Assembly (NCBI RefSeq): GCF_028453695.1
Contig: NC_135781.1
Coordinates: 22,877,640 to 22,941,639, forward strand
Length of the DNA: 64,000 nucleotides
Reading direction: 5' to 3'
Source of the DNA: Augochlora pura
Taxonomy: Eukaryota > Arthropoda > Insecta > Hymenoptera > Halictidae
Numbering within the stretch: the stretch's first letter is position 1; each line of letters begins with the position of its first letter. Below the pieces are notes generated by a model. The model was given only the letters and a program-made list of their open reading frames with translations, searched no databases and had not been told where the DNA came from. Shown in pieces: positions 24,971 through 38,509 of this stretch. Both the position numbers and the translations under genes were made by a program.

Positions 24971-27612
24971 ATGTGGACAATGAGCGGGCACTTCAGATTT
25001 ATTCCTGGCCGTGAGTTTGTGCGTGAACCCGCGCTTCGACTCACTGTGATGCAAATCTCTGCGCGCGGTCTCGATTTAAATCTGAAAAGTCGTCCTCCCG
25101 TGGCCCCGCTCGAACCGTGAACGAGAGTTAGCATGAGAAAGGGAAACATGCTTCTCTCCGCGCGCGGGGCGAAGCGTCTTTTACCGAAAGGTGCTCGGGA
25201 ATCGACGCGAGCCCAAGATTAACAGGAACTGCACAAGGTTCTTAGTTCCCATAGGCCTCTCGTAATCGAGCCCTGTGAAAATGAGGGGGGCAACGTCAAG
25301 AATCTACTTCAATAGGGGATCGCGTACGGCATCGATTAAGCTAGGACTCCGCCTGAGAATTATTTCGAATCGAGGATCGAAAGAATTGTTGCGGTACATT
25401 TCTGTAAACGCGTTCCCACATCGCCGGTTCCGGTGGGAACAGTTCAAGAAACTTTCCTGCGAACGAAAGATTTATTTTTTATAGACACTTTTCGTGGAAC
25501 AGTAACTGCTATTTATTGATATCTGTGAAAATATTTAATTAATCGGATAATTGGACGAGACTCGCCAGCAAACGTTTTTCGTACCAAACTCGAATTTGTC
25601 ACACGTTTAAATGTTCAAGAACTATATAAATTTCTCTCGTTAAAAATAATTATTTCTAATTATATTCTTAATCTAAAATTGTCAAATAGAAATAAATAAT
25701 ATTAAGAAGAAATCGAAATAGTTTGTAAATTTCGTTCGCGACAATTTCAATTGCATTAAGAATATTCTTCATAATTTCATTGTAACTTCTAGTGGATTTT
25801 TCTAAACGCGCTTATTAATCTGTTCTATTAAAAATGAAATAGCGATCATATTTTCATAAATATGGTACATAAAAACAGAAATATTTCGGTGTTTGATTTT
25901 GCGATAACTGCTCGCATAAAGTTGCGTTAAATGAAACTGGCTGCACACGCACGTTTCTTTGAAAAGAATTCGTAAGGCAAGGGGTTGAACATGTTCTAGG
26001 GAAAGTAATTTTCTTATCGACTGACAGCTTAGTGGCCAGTTTATATATTCCGACATGTTTTCTAATGAAATATACTAAACGAATTAACAATTTATATTTT
26101 ATCTACGAATTCTATTTTAGTTTTTGCTGGGACTTTTATAAAGTATATTCTAACTTTTATTAATAAATATTTTACTCTTGTTCTAATTATATCTTTTTAT
26201 TCAATAAAGAGTATTGCAATTATTCATTGGTATTACAAATAAGTTTTCAATTATCATAACAAATATTATACACTATTCAATGAATAATGGCAGTATAAAA
26301 TAATTATTACAGTTAAACTGATTTCTCAAATGCATATGGTGTAGAGCTTGTTTATAGAGCTTCGTTTAAAGTATTTCAAATTAACTTCTTAATTCAAAAT
26401 TGAAAAAGTACTTTTATAGGTAACAATAAAATTGCACGTCCTTAGGTCGAATGGAAGCTTAGAATCGGAAAGAGCCTGCTCATTTTCATCCGAAATTTAG
26501 ATCGTTTCCCGCGTTACAGTGTTCGAAGTTCAATGACGCGTTCATGCCCGTTCAAAGGATGTCCCTGAACGAATTTCTACAATTCGACGTCACCTGCACG
26601 CCTGTGCCTATACAGAGACAAATTATTGCGGGAGCAGGTGTCTCCGCCTCTCGCTGGAAATGCACGGAAATTAATACGTTTGCCGCACGCAAACAAAACT
26701 GATTGCATTGTAAGTAACGTTACGCTGGAACAACGTAATTAAGAACGCCACGAGAAATTTCCTGGCCAAGACAACCTATCGTGAACAGCATCCAACCACA
26801 ATCTATTCGACAATAATAAATTTACATTTCCAGTAATTAAGTACTCGACATGCATGATAGCACAGGAAGAGTACTAGTCTGTAAATAGTCCGTGATCCTT
26901 GATTTCATGAAATCAGCATTGACGCGATCCCATGCCAAATTGTGATTAACCAATTGCTGCGATATTGCTGAAAAATGAGTACTTACAATGTGTACATATT
27001 CACATTAATTTGTCTTTTCTTCAAATATTTGATACATCTTAAAATTTACCAATATATTTCAGTTTTCATAACGAGTATAGTAAATTATCTCCAATCGTCG
27101 CTCGGCTTGTAAGCAGAAGTGGTAAATTTGAAGAAAAGATGTTAGAGTTATCGATAATCGCTCGTAAATAACACGATCCTTAAAATTCGATAATCCGTGT
27201 TCGAAGACACCTTGTACAAAGTGCAGACACGTGGCACCATTACGATCGAAAAGGATGAGACTCGTTAAAAAATGCTAATCGCGCGTCATCGTCGGACGCT
27301 AAGCCACGGTATCGTTCCGTTAATGAAATATCTATGCCGAGACTGTTATCGCGACTTCATAAATTCTCGCGGTATCGCGGACAGCGCGCCGTTTAAATGG
27401 AAAGTCGGACAGATGCGCGTAATCGGAAGTATTCTGAAAAAAAATACACCGACAGAAACGCAATTATAGAAGCGCAAGCTCGTACGTACATACGTAATGC
27501 CCGCGTAGGTACCGGCGCGTTCGCCCGCGTACCATAAGTTAGCATTATTCTAATTGCTCTTCGTTGCTGTTTAATTCTGTACGGTCGTCCGGGAGACGTT
27601 TGCGGAAGAAAA

Positions 27613-27650
27613 TTAATTAAGCCCGATCGCGATACGATCGGGATAATTAA
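27613..27650. repeat. Bipartite palindrome
   Basis: CCCGATCG (27622-27629) and CGATCGGG (27635-27642) are perfect complements around a 5-bp loop. An outer TTAATTAA on the left and TAATTAA on the right extend the symmetry to about 38 bp. It lies within a GC-richer island that also has TTTATGG and TAATTA-type motifs. It could be a paired transcription-factor site or a stem-loop. I see no run of T typical of a terminator. Confidence 0.7.
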
Positions 27651-28677
27651 GCGTTCGCTATGAATTCGTTTCGAAGGCTTGCTCGTTATTGGGCGGGATA
27701 TATTTATGGATTACACGGTGATATATCATTCGAAACTCTCCTCCGTAGGCTAACCGAATTTCTTTCTCTCCCCGTACCGGATACACAGAAATACAATTAA
27801 GAAAACAGAGGATGGACGTCGTACCCGTTATCAATTAATTAAACGCTGAAACTCTCCAAATATCGCTCGGTTCTTAAGTTCGCGCGGATTTAATACCGAT
27901 TTTAATTTACCGCGTTGTAATTGCATCACGTCATGTCTCGTACGTCATCCAACTTTGTCTTCTGATCTGTAATCGTTTACCTCTTGGTTCCGTGTTGGTA
28001 ACAAAATGATTCATTTATTGGAAACACGGGAACAACGAGAATTTCATCTTCGTCACGCACATCTCTACGATTAAGTTGTATATGTTCATTCTTCATATCT
28101 TGCCATTCAGTTTTTTCAAATTATTCTCTATATTATGGCTTTTTATCGTACAGCAAAACATGTCGGAGATGTTCATTCGTGTTCACTTGACACTCAGAAA
28201 ATTAACCACTTTATTATACTCACATAACAGGCAATTATTGTAAGGAAAAATCAAAATTAAAGCCGCGCGAACTTATAGACACACCTGTTATTATCTGATC
28301 AAATAGATTGAACGACGATCCCGTTTCACTGGCCTGGGAATCGCATTTGCTACAAGAAACCGTCGGCCTCGAATTATAGTATACGTATTCGATGTGCTTC
28401 GCTATCAAGGACCAATTGGTGCTCAGAATCTCGAACACACCAGTGATAAGGCAATCAATTAAACCTGGATACACACGAGCCACTACACTCTAGTTCGTCT
28501 AGGAAGCACTTGGACCGATTGAAATCCCCATTCTAAGGCAGCGTCGCCGCGCTCACGTTGCTGGTCCGAAACACAAATGTTGATCAAATGACGACTCAAT
28601 CAGGATATTGCACCGCTCGTTAAAGTCGCATCTAGTTGGTTTAGTTACTTGCCAATGGTAACTTGTCAATTGATTTT

Positions 28678-28718
28678 TGACGGTGCTTCAGTGTCACCAC
28701 TCGAGTGCGAAAAGTTAT
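28678..28718 (+). mobile_element. F1 MITE, right end only
   Basis: About 40 bp match the right end of F1 copies: GGTGCTTCAGTGTCACC (hairpin arms) followed by ACTCGAGTGCGAAAAGTTA. Nothing upstream matches the F1 body, so this is a truncated copy or solo end. Confidence 0.6.
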
Positions 28719-29808
28719 TATCTGAAATTTATAATCTAAGAGCAAAAACAATTCAACTTTCCCAGAACTACCTTTAGAGATAGCTAAAGTATCGATACTC
28801 GAATTTAGGATTTATTTATTAATTTTTAGTTCAATAAACTGCGAATTTTGTACATAATTGGAGAATATCAATGTACTAGTCTCGTTCAATTCAAATTATA
28901 GAAAGAAGAATGAAATGTCCGTATAACTCCAATCTCTTGCAGATTAATGCAATTTTTATTTTGCATACGGTCTATTATAGAAACGCTTTTATAGAATTGC
29001 TTGAACAAATTTTTGAAACGCATACATTGAAATACAAATGGCGAGAAGTCTAAACAGATTCATTCTTACAGAGCACACACATGTTAGTTAATTGTATTAG
29101 TATTTTTTAGCAAATTGTATTAGCTGTTGTGTTAATTGGTTGCATCAATGTTAAAGTTCCAAGCCAAATCATAACAATCCAGATATGTGAAAGGATGACA
29201 GTTTTTTTTTTTAATTGAAAAATCAACTATACAATACCCAAATTATACAATAGATGATGTTTATAACGATCCTCAAATTTATTCATCAATTTTTGCAAAT
29301 ATAGTTTTGATAATAGTTTATGCAGACTTATTATATTTTAGATAACGATTTAAATTATTTTTAATTAATTATTTGGTGATTGAAATTAGGTGACGATTTA
29401 AATATATTGAGACAGAATGGAACGTTAACAATAAGCCGACGACTATCCCCAGCTTCTTCGAAATAAAATTATTTAACAATACTTGTTTAAATATATTGAG
29501 CATGTAGTTTATAGATATCAGTATTATAGTTTATATATCAGCATTGGTCCATCATTAGGTGGACACAATGAGATGACCAACGAAACTACTTCACGAAGCG
29601 CGATCGACGCCGTGTTATCTTCTCAAGTCGCGGATTTGATCGCTGGGCGCAGATTAGGTTGCCAGACCATGCCGTGCAATCGCACAATAATTAATAGTTT
29701 CCAGTTTCGTATAAGAACGTTCACTTCCGTCAAACACATTATAATTCACTACTTACGCGTTTTATTAGCGTGCCTTTGTATATCTGTGCGTAAGTGTTCG
29801 TTTTCACA

Positions 29809-30059
29809 TTAACCCCTTTCCGTGCTATTTTCTTCATAGTTACAAGGATGAGCACTTTTTCTACTGCAATAATTTTTTAGTAGGAAAAGGAAAAATATTT
29901 ATTGCGTTTGTCTACATTTACTTAAATGGTTAAATACCGATGAAAAGAGGAAAGAATTTTATTCTGGCTTAAGAGAACGGAATAACATTTATACTTAATA
30001 AGATATTAATAGAAATCTCTATGATGAGCCAGAGTCGTCAAAATACGGCAAGGCGTTAA
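29809..30059 (+). mobile_element. F3 MITE copy (TTAA, piggyBac-type)
   Basis: Length 251 bp with TTAA at both edges. It begins TTAACCCCTTTCCGTGCTAT. The complement of the right end reads TTAACGCCTTGCCGTATTTT. The two ends therefore form an inverted repeat of about 22 bp with a few mismatches. The AT-rich interior aligns with copies at 35618 and 44831. Non-coding. Confidence 0.75.
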
Positions 30060-30404
30060 TATAATAAAGTTATTCCTTGTCGTTAAAGTGGAAATAGATC
30101 TCATATTATCAGTATACATCCGAATTAACCCATATCTAATACGAGGCGTTAAGTGTTGCTACTTTCAGAGTCTCTTCGTAGCTAGATTCTTAGGGGATGC
30201 AGTGTCTAGACAAAGCGTGGACGTTGATGGCCCTCTGGGGTATAGTCCTCGGAATCAAGAGCAACGTGGCCACGCCTACTCGCAGCACCCTGCAACGTGC
30301 AATTATTTCAAATCAACAATCTGTGTCGTGGCCAGACAACCGTCGCTCCATCAATCCTTGCGGTTCGAATTTTTGCTGGAGGAAAAGAGGGATGGCGAGT
30401 GAGC

Positions 30405-30473
30405 GAGAGAAACAGGGCAAGAGAAAGAGAGGGTGAGGGAGAAAGAGAGAAAGAAAGAAGGAGAGAGAGAGAA

Positions 30474-30514
<41 letters not shown>
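30405..30514. repeat. (GA)n purine tract, about 110 bp
   Basis: Nearly uninterrupted purine run made of GA, GAAA and GGA units, ending in about 15 perfect GA repeats. Frames through it give K/E/R strings on one strand and S/L strings on the other, which explains the open frames here. Confidence 0.95.
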
Positions 30515-30838
30515 TCAAAAGATGGACAACCACTCGGAAAAGAAGAAGCATCGTTGTGAGGAGTGCCAGACTAAATTACCCGGACGTGCCCGCGCAGATA
30601 AGGCTCCCTGTGTACGCGCATAATGCGCTACGTAATGTGCAGTCCACAGGCAACCACCGACGTCCTCCCTCTTCCTCCTCCACGTCCCTCCGCTGCCGCA
30701 TCCTCCTCCCGCCCCTCTGCCATCGCTATCGCGCCTGGAGGAAGAGGTAGGAACCTATGTACCTACGTATGCAGTCTGTGTGCTCAGAGGCTGGGCACAT
30801 ATTGACCGATACGTACCGCCGGTAGCAAAATAAACAGT

Positions 30839-30920
30839 TCTCTCTCCATCTGCTCTTCCTCTCCCTCTCTCTCCCCCCCTCCCTCTCTCTCTCTATCTCT
30901 CTATCTCTTTCTCTCTCTGC
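30839..30920. repeat. (CT)n pyrimidine tract, about 80 bp
   Basis: CT, CCT and CTAT units run for about 80 bp. It is the strand-complementary counterpart of the GA tract 325 bp to its left, so the two could pair as a long inverted repeat. Confidence 0.9.
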
Positions 30921-31050
30921 TCTGTATTCTAGTTCTCCTCTTCATCCCTCTCTAGCCCGTTTGACTCTGAATCGTGCGTTCGTATTGGCGCGTACCTTCT
31001 TTTCGCTCTTCTCCACTGTCCTTTGGTTTTTCGCTATTTTCGTTCGTCTA

Positions 31051-31077
31051 GCCTCCTCCTCCTCCTCCTCCTCCTCT
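31051..31077. repeat. (CCT)n triplet repeat
   Basis: About eight perfect CCT units. Overlapping frames read as poly-S or poly-L. Confidence 0.9.
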
Positions 31078-32767
31078 TCGGCCCCATCCTCCTCATTCCA
31101 CGTCCCCGTAGCGTCCCTTCAACCCTGGACACCCAATTCACGAGCCACTGCCTTGCAATTGAACCTTTGAACGACGCTCCAATAAGTTTTCGAGCGCCAC
31201 GAGAAATTTTCGTTTGGGACTCTTGACCGTCAGTTAGGCGCGACGAGTAAGCTAAAAGTACCTATTATGAAACGCTTTTCAGAGGCTATGAGATTATCGT
31301 CGCTTTGTTACAACTAAAAAGATGACACTGTTAAATATTGTAGAACTGTTCGATAGATCGATGTTCTTGGATAACGTAATGAGCTGCCAAATGTTTGTTT
31401 AATATGAATGTAAAATAGTATATGCGCGCTAGTGAAGCATGTACCTAATATTGAACACATTTCTCGCGCCATGTCTTTGTGTTTCGTAATCGTTGTCTCG
31501 TTTCATAATCGGGACATCGGATACGAAAGACGAAACGTAACTGCGCTAACGCAATTGAAAAATCCAAATGTGCTCGCCTGTAAACTGACTGGAAAGTTTG
31601 TCCGTTTGTTTGATAACTTTTTAATATGCTGCCATTTGATGTATCCTGCACAGCTCGTTGCGCAAAGTCCAATGTGAAACTCAGAAATATAAAAGTTACC
31701 ATCGCTCACAGTCGTGCGGAATTACAACCGAATCAGCCCGAGAATTATAATTACAAACTACCTTAATTACAGTCGAGCACGTGGTACCTGCAATTGAAAT
31801 ACGGTTACAAAGTAGCGTATAATTTAATCAGAATTACGTACTAAGTAGTAAGCAAATGTACAGAAAACGGGAAGATTTTGAACAGGAAAAAATTAGTTTG
31901 CACCAGCGATGAATATCAGAATAACTCATACATTTATAATATATTCATTGTTGCCATCTACATATTACATTTTATTTCGATTCAGTGCCCATGATTACAG
32001 CACTCCTACATCAATTAATCAATGTACAGTCGAGTTTTTGACCAATTTCGTTAGAGAAAATTATTTTTTTAACTTGACTGTAAAACATACCTACTACCTT
32101 ATTTATAACATTTTAATTTATACAAAATGATTATAAACTATTGCAAAGTATTCAAAATGATTGAAAATGGTAAAAAATATGAAAACAGTTAAGAAACGAT
32201 TTTATAATTTAATCCTATTTATTAAGCCACAACAGTATATAATGGTACAATATATTATTTAGTATGCCTGGTTGGCAGCCAATTCTTCTCGCATTGTTAA
32301 CAGAAAAATAGTAAAAACTATAATGTATACCGGGTGTACATTAAAATTTAGTACAACCAATTTTCCCTACAAAACAAAGCCATAAGAATACAGACATAAA
32401 AAAGATAATAGTGGTACACTGTAGTTCATATAACCAATATGTCAAACAATTTTTCATCTCAAGATTTGGAAAATCGTATTTTAACCAGTTTTTTGGATCT
32501 AATATTCCACTGTGTGGCGCGTGAGGGCATAACGAAACTGTGCCAGGAACGCAGTCGCGTCGGAATGAAAAATCCTGTGGCAGGATATTAGCAAAGGGTT
32601 GCGTACGGTATCGATGCAGAATTCTCAAGAAAACTGCGTTTTCGAAACCGATGGAAACGTGATCCCGAAGGGCTAGGAAGCAGAACAGGATACTAGTATT
32701 ACCGACACGGTAATTCTAAACTAAACTAAAACGTGGATTCCCTGCAGCACTAGATCCCACCGACACA

Positions 32768-32776
32768 GAAAGAGTA

Positions 32777-32818
<42 letters not shown>
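32768..32818. repeat. (GA)n microsatellite
   Basis: About 50 bp of GA with one GAAAG interruption, immediately before the CpG-rich island at 32820. Confidence 0.95.
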
Positions 32819-35617
32819 GCAAGAGAAGGGAAAACGAAAACGGCGCGGCGCGAGGATCACATAAATTGACAATGGCGGAATCCGTGAGAATCGGATTTTT
32901 GCCGGACGAATCGACAGTGGCAATTCACTCCGGAGAGCGATCGTTAGCCGGAAGCGACCTTAAGGCCCAGTATTTCAGTATCTGGTTAAGTGGCGGCTCG
33001 GCGTACAGCGCGGCCTCCGGTTACGAGAGGCGATTTTATTCGCGTGTCGTGCGAGTTTACGTTGAAGCTTGCACTTAAACCCGAAAGGGATAAATTTCGC
33101 AGATTGGAATCGGCCATTTTCGAGCAGCCCGCGCGTTCGGTGTCGGTGAACCGGAGAGAGACGCGTGTCCCTTTCGATCGTTGATCGCCTGCAACCAACA
33201 ATTTCGCCATGAGGCTGCCTCGAACCTCTGCCCCGAAACAAACGTCGCTAAATAAGTCCGGTAATTAGACTGCTAGACTGCAAGCGTTCCGTCGTGTGCG
33301 ACATACTTCGATCGAACGGCACCGATAACGTATTACATTGGAACGTACCGAAGTAACTTTTTAAAAGAGAACTCGTTATCGTCGACCATCGAAAATTTAA
33401 TTTCGCGTAATTTTATGTTAATTTCAATGAAAGCTCCACTTTAAAATAGTAACGTAATTATAATAGATACAATTTTATCCAGCTAAACTGATAATGAGAT
33501 TTTCGTAAAATAAAAGAATTATTTTAAGAATTTTATGGGATAAAAATTTATTCGATGCTATAGAATAAATGTCTGATCGAATAAAAACGTATCCGAGGAA
33601 GGTTTTATTGGAATAAGAATTTCGCTTTTGTTAATTATATCGCATCGATCCTGCGCGATTTTTCAGCAGCGGACGCGTTTAAATGCGGGGATAAAATTCA
33701 GCAGAGCGGATGGATAATAATGGCCGCTACAAATCACACGGGGTTGGAAAAGAAAGGACAGAAAAGTATGATGTTGTTCAGTATTGCACTCGACGTAAAG
33801 TGGCTCGTACGTGGTCGTCGCGTAGAGACGAGAGGAAGCGCATGATAAGCATATGCGCGTTAATGGTTCCGTGGCCGCAGTTTGCATTACGAAGACAATG
33901 ATAACGACACGCTTGGTCGCACGAAATGCACACAGACGGGGACTCTCGCGTATGAAACTAATATTTGCCGGCATAATTTGTCCACGCCATGCGAATTTTC
34001 TTTGGGAACTTCCGATGAATAGACCACGGATTTTATACATTTTTTAGAAACCACGACGGGCACGGAAATGAAATTTTAGAGACACGAGAAAAAGTTAAAT
34101 AAAAATTGAATTTCATTGTCTAGTAGTCCCGTCCCTCTTATATCTAAAACAAATACATTTAGCCTAATCTAGAAAAAGTGATTTGGTTTGAACGACGTAT
34201 GAATAATTTCGTGGCTCGCTGAACGTGTGCAATTTATTACAATTATTTCAAGAGGAATGTGCAACGGCTTGCAGAATTTTTATTTTCCATAAGAACCGCG
34301 CTTTAATTATGAAATTCCTAGCGAAACTTAATATAAATAATTAAAGTGATTCAGCGTGATTTGAATGTACAATCATTCCATAAATAATTAAATATTTGCA
34401 AAGGATAATTCTCTTAGAAAGTTATTTCTATTTTATTCTGTAAAAATAGTAAATCTGTAAAATGTCATGTGTCATTTATTTGTTATTTGATGCTTTTAAG
34501 CGTTTTACTAGAATTTAGTGTAAATGTTGATTTATTACAACGACAGAGTTCCTCCAATTGCTATTATTGTTTCGTTATTGCCTCTTCGATTATTATCAAT
34601 GCAGATTACTATACAGATAATATACAACGTACAACATACTACAGAACGTGTTAACATATGGATAATATATAAATTAGAATTAAATTTATACTTTAGTTGT
34701 ATACATTTTCATGAAAATTAATGATTATACATTTCAACAATATTCAATCATTTTCTACCGTAATCGAAAAGTAAATACAACAAATGGCTTTTTAGTTACG
34801 AACAAACATTGCACCGCAAACATCGCACACTCGGACCGTTAATTTTATTAACCAACTGGTCGTGCCGCACATGCGCCGTTCCCTTTGTTTAATTACAATA
34901 CATATGTAGACAGCGTAATTATTGGTTACAATAGCTGGGTCGGGGTTGTCGGGCGTCTCTTTTTTTTTTTTTATTTTAGTTGTCAGCAACATTTGGTAGC
35001 CGTGCACACGAGAACGGTCCCGGTGTGTTCAACGCGTATCGTAATACGCCTGCTATTGTGGCTATTACGGCGCCATTAATGCCACTTCAGAATCCAATTT
35101 GCAACGCCCTTTCCCTTACGTTCCCACCCCTTCCTTTCTCCTCTGCTTTTCAATTTATAACGATCTGTGTTACTATCTTAATAACAAATTTTTCATTCAA
35201 CGCTAAGATTATCTAGAACAAAAATCATGTAACATACGTTGCTTCGTAATCGTTAGACTGCAGTTTTTATGCATTTATGATCGGGTTTTTTATGCGAAAT
35301 AAAAATTACCTGCATTAATTGCAAGATACGCTAAGTTCATAGAAATCTCTTTCCTTCTTTAATTACATTATCAAGGTGAACATGATGTAGCGATACTTTC
35401 AAATTCTTTAAATGTTGTTTATGACAAAACTGAGTAGTTTTGTTGTATCGTAGTTTGAATGTCTAAAAATGGCCAAGTGAAGAAATAATTATTTACTTTA
35501 TAAATATAATTTATAATATAACACGAAGATCCATGGAGATTCACAGTCCAGTAATAATGAAAGTAACTTTTATTATATTGAAATGTTAGTACAAAAATTT
35601 CATACCGAAACATTTCT

Positions 35618-35870
35618 TTAACTCACAATTATTGTTAGTGAAGATAATTTTAATATTGACAACAAAGAGGACGATCAACGAGTTTCTTTAGCCTTTTAAA
35701 TCTTTACCGATTAATTCCTCGCAGGAGAGATAAAATAATTATTTATTCTGTGTCTACATTCATGCTTAAATATTGATAAAAAAAAAGTATAGAATTTTGT
35801 TCTTACTCAAAAGAACGAGATAACAAGTTATTACCAGAGATTTCCATCACGGGTACGGCAAAAGGATTAA
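35618..35870 (+). mobile_element. F3 MITE copy, decayed
   Basis: Length 253 bp between TTAA at 35618 and TTAA at 35867. The right end TACGGCAAAAGGATTAA matches the other F3 right ends. The interior aligns with 29809 (shared AATAmTTATT, TGTCTACATT and AAATATTGAT-like words). The left terminal repeat is strongly eroded, so that boundary is placed by length and TTAA. Confidence 0.6.
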
Positions 35871-38509
35871 CGAAACGAAGCGTCCTCATTTCATTAACAT
35901 TTTAATGAAGGCCAGATTATAAAACCGACTAACAGATTCGCAGAGAATCCTTTGAACCTGCGTTCGAACCGCGCGGTGGAACAGCTTAGGATCATTCCGA
36001 TGGAAAAGAAGATCCCTGTCGAGATATCCTTGGAGCCAGCAAGGACCTTTAGATTTTTAAATATTAATTTTTTTGGAAGGAATCTAATTTTGGAGATCCG
36101 AACGGCTAAGTCCGTTTTATCCTGTTTCGGAATGGAATAACGAATGGAATAAAATTTTTGCATTTTTTTCCGAAAAAGATTGATTTCATCGCGTGGCAGG
36201 ATAAAAGGACATTCCAGGACATACGGCAAGGATGAACTCGAGTACGGTGTTCTGCCGCAGAGGGAACCACTTGCCGAGCTGCCAGCGCCGAGCTCAGCGC
36301 CAAATAACTGGCAAGGGAAACAGTGAAAGCTTGAATTCCTGTCATTTTCAACCTCCGACGATAAGGCAGTAGTTTTATTGATAAGCTCAATTTCCGCAAG
36401 TTGCAAATATACTGAAGAAAAAGATATGGTATCAGTAGCTCGTGTAGAAATTGAACCTTTTATTCGAGAAGTCGTCGAAACTTTGTACTGGGTCATTGTA
36501 AAGAGCGTGTCTTATTTGTGAAAATTTTTAATTTTTACATAAACAATGCTGCAAATATTTAGCTAGTTGTTAATTTCACAGACGAAAAATTTATTGGAAT
36601 GATAATAGGTGTGTTAAAGGCTACGGTGGATAAAAATGATATGTGTCTGTGTATTAGAATTAGCGGATATAGTTTATTTATAATTATAGTAATAGAAAAA
36701 TCTTCTTATAATGTGCAGTGAACAGCTATAAATTATTTATTCTGAGAGTAGTAGATTGGTTGAGTTATTTGAGAGGTATCAACGATTTTATGCTTGCCGT
36801 CGGAAGGAAGAACAAGATGGCCTAATATTACCAAAGACTCGTATTACCCTTGGATATTACGTTCTTGGTAAAGCATGTTCAAAAGTTCAATTAAGCTAAG
36901 TATATTAGATATATAATTACTGTTTTATAGTCCAATTTATATTGGTAATATTTCTTAGATCTCGAATATAGAAAACTTCATAAGCAAGCGATAACATTAC
37001 TTCCATTTTTGTCTCGGTCTAAAAAATGTAGAAAGTATATTTCATGAATAGTTCTCGTTTCCTGAAATTTTAATTGATAATTTATGGTCTAATAAAGAAA
37101 TGAATTTATGTCTCTAATGTTCTAATACCTTTATCAGTACTAAATTCTTCGAATTTTTACGTTCTTTCGCATCCAGCCATGTAATTGAAAACCAAGAAAA
37201 TGTATAAAATACATTCTCCATATGTAATAAAACGTAAAATACAGCTTTAAAATAATAATTTATTCGCCTAGGCAAATATTTACGAGGATTTCTATTTTAA
37301 TGAGTTACGTGCACACATTATAATAAAAGGATGGTTTTATTCAGCGGAACGAGACTGCATGTTTCATTAGCAATGAAATAAAAGCACCATTAATTTTCAT
37401 ATACACAGCTGCTTCTCTGTCTTTTACGTACAATAATTCTCTATGCGGTATTACGAGTAAAAATTATGCGTATCTCAATCTTCAAGATATTTAACAATTA
37501 TTTGTGACTTCTTGCGTTACTAGAGATCTATTTATCTGTTACACCAATTATGTATTTCTTACTCATTTCATCTCATAGTTACTACAGTGTTTCTCATTCT
37601 AGTCTAAATTCTTTTTCTAAGAATTATATTGATTCTGACGTACAATATAGAACTGCAATTCATGCAACTAAATATAACCTGTAAGAACAATAAATACTAA
37701 ACGTTGAAAATGGAAAGTTGCTTCAACTTCTACCCATTAATACATTGAAAAGAATCTTCCAACGAAACTGCTAATATCAACTACGTTATTTCAATAATTT
37801 TATTTTAACCATCGCATCAGAGAGGGTGATGCCTTATTACTACTATACCGTTTGTAACACTTAATTAATTTACAGATATATTTAGCAATATTTTCAGAAG
37901 ACACTATTCTTTCTGTTCTCCCTAATGCAGCAACTATTTACTTAACCCTTTTAGTGTCGAGCAATCATACACCTCAAAAAATGATGTTTTCTAGTACTTT
38001 TAATAAATGAAGTTCATTTGAGAAAATGTTATTTTTTTCATATTCTTAGTAAATAACATACATTTGACAAAATGTGTTTTCAATATTGTTACTAAGTAAC
38101 AGTTTTATATTTTTACTAAGTAAGTTTTATTTCCTACTTTCTGTTCCTGTTTAAATTTTCTAGTTATCAGATTTTATAAGATTAATATAATTTCTGTCCG
38201 AAACTTTATCAAACTATACCAAACAGGCTTAGTATTTTTAGCACAGCCACACGCAATTCTTTTGTTCCGAACTAAGAGTGATAATTTAGTTACAGAAAGA
38301 ATAATTAACCCTGAACTACTGCACTTCTTAAAATTTACGTAACCATTATTAGCGATTTCACAGACGGCTAATATTTATTGCTTCATTATTATCATAAAAG
38401 TGTTAAATCAAAATCAATTGTTTTTTATTTTGCCAATTAATAATGAAGAGACACAAGTTCGACTGAGTACAAGCAACTTCATAACTGTATCTCAAACAAC
38501 TCTATTATT
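35871..38509. other. Gene-free AT-rich stretch
   Basis: After the open frame at 35894-36496, the DNA from 36500 to 38509 is AT-rich with short frames only. TTAACCCTTTTAGTGTCGAG at 37944 and TTAACCCTGAACTACTGCAC at 38308 look like left ends of TTAA elements, but I could not find matching right ends. Confidence 0.4.
35894..36496 (-). other. Longest unassigned open frame (200 codons)
   Basis: An ATG-to-stop frame of 200 codons on the minus strand, the longest in the window. It lies in DNA that is not strongly GC-rich, so it is somewhat longer than chance would suggest. The product has no domain I recognise. It has a serine-rich middle (around residues 70-95), a basic stretch (around 108-150) and a moderately hydrophobic C-terminus. 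I see no supporting promoter, splice or codon-bias evidence. A chance frame remains the more likely reading. Confidence 0.12.

Larger units (their letters stand above)
23071..29808. other. Gene-free stretch with islands at 23340-23760, 24880-25490, 26440-26760, 27230-27980
   Basis: Contains the MITE at 23920 and the partial F1 end at 28678, listed separately. The islands are moderately GC-rich and carry palindromes. The remainder is AT-rich. GCAAGGGGTTGAA at 25977-25989 looks like a lone right end of a TTAA element. The 109-codon plus-strand frame at 29483-29812 ends within the next MITE and is unrecognised. Confidence 0.4.
30060..35617. other. Gene-free stretch with purine/pyrimidine tracts and an island at 32800-33340
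   Basis: Contains the GA and CT tracts listed separately. The island at 32800-33340 is CpG-rich and contains GAATCGGCCATTTT, a word that recurs at about 39183 in another island. Open frames up to 125 codons (33663-34040, minus strand) are unrecognised. 34050-35620 is AT-rich and holds nothing I can name. Confidence 0.4.

Noticed and set aside
30297..30750. Charged K/E/R-rich frames on the plus strand
   Set aside because: Translations of the GA tract. The opposite strand gives an equally long S/L frame.
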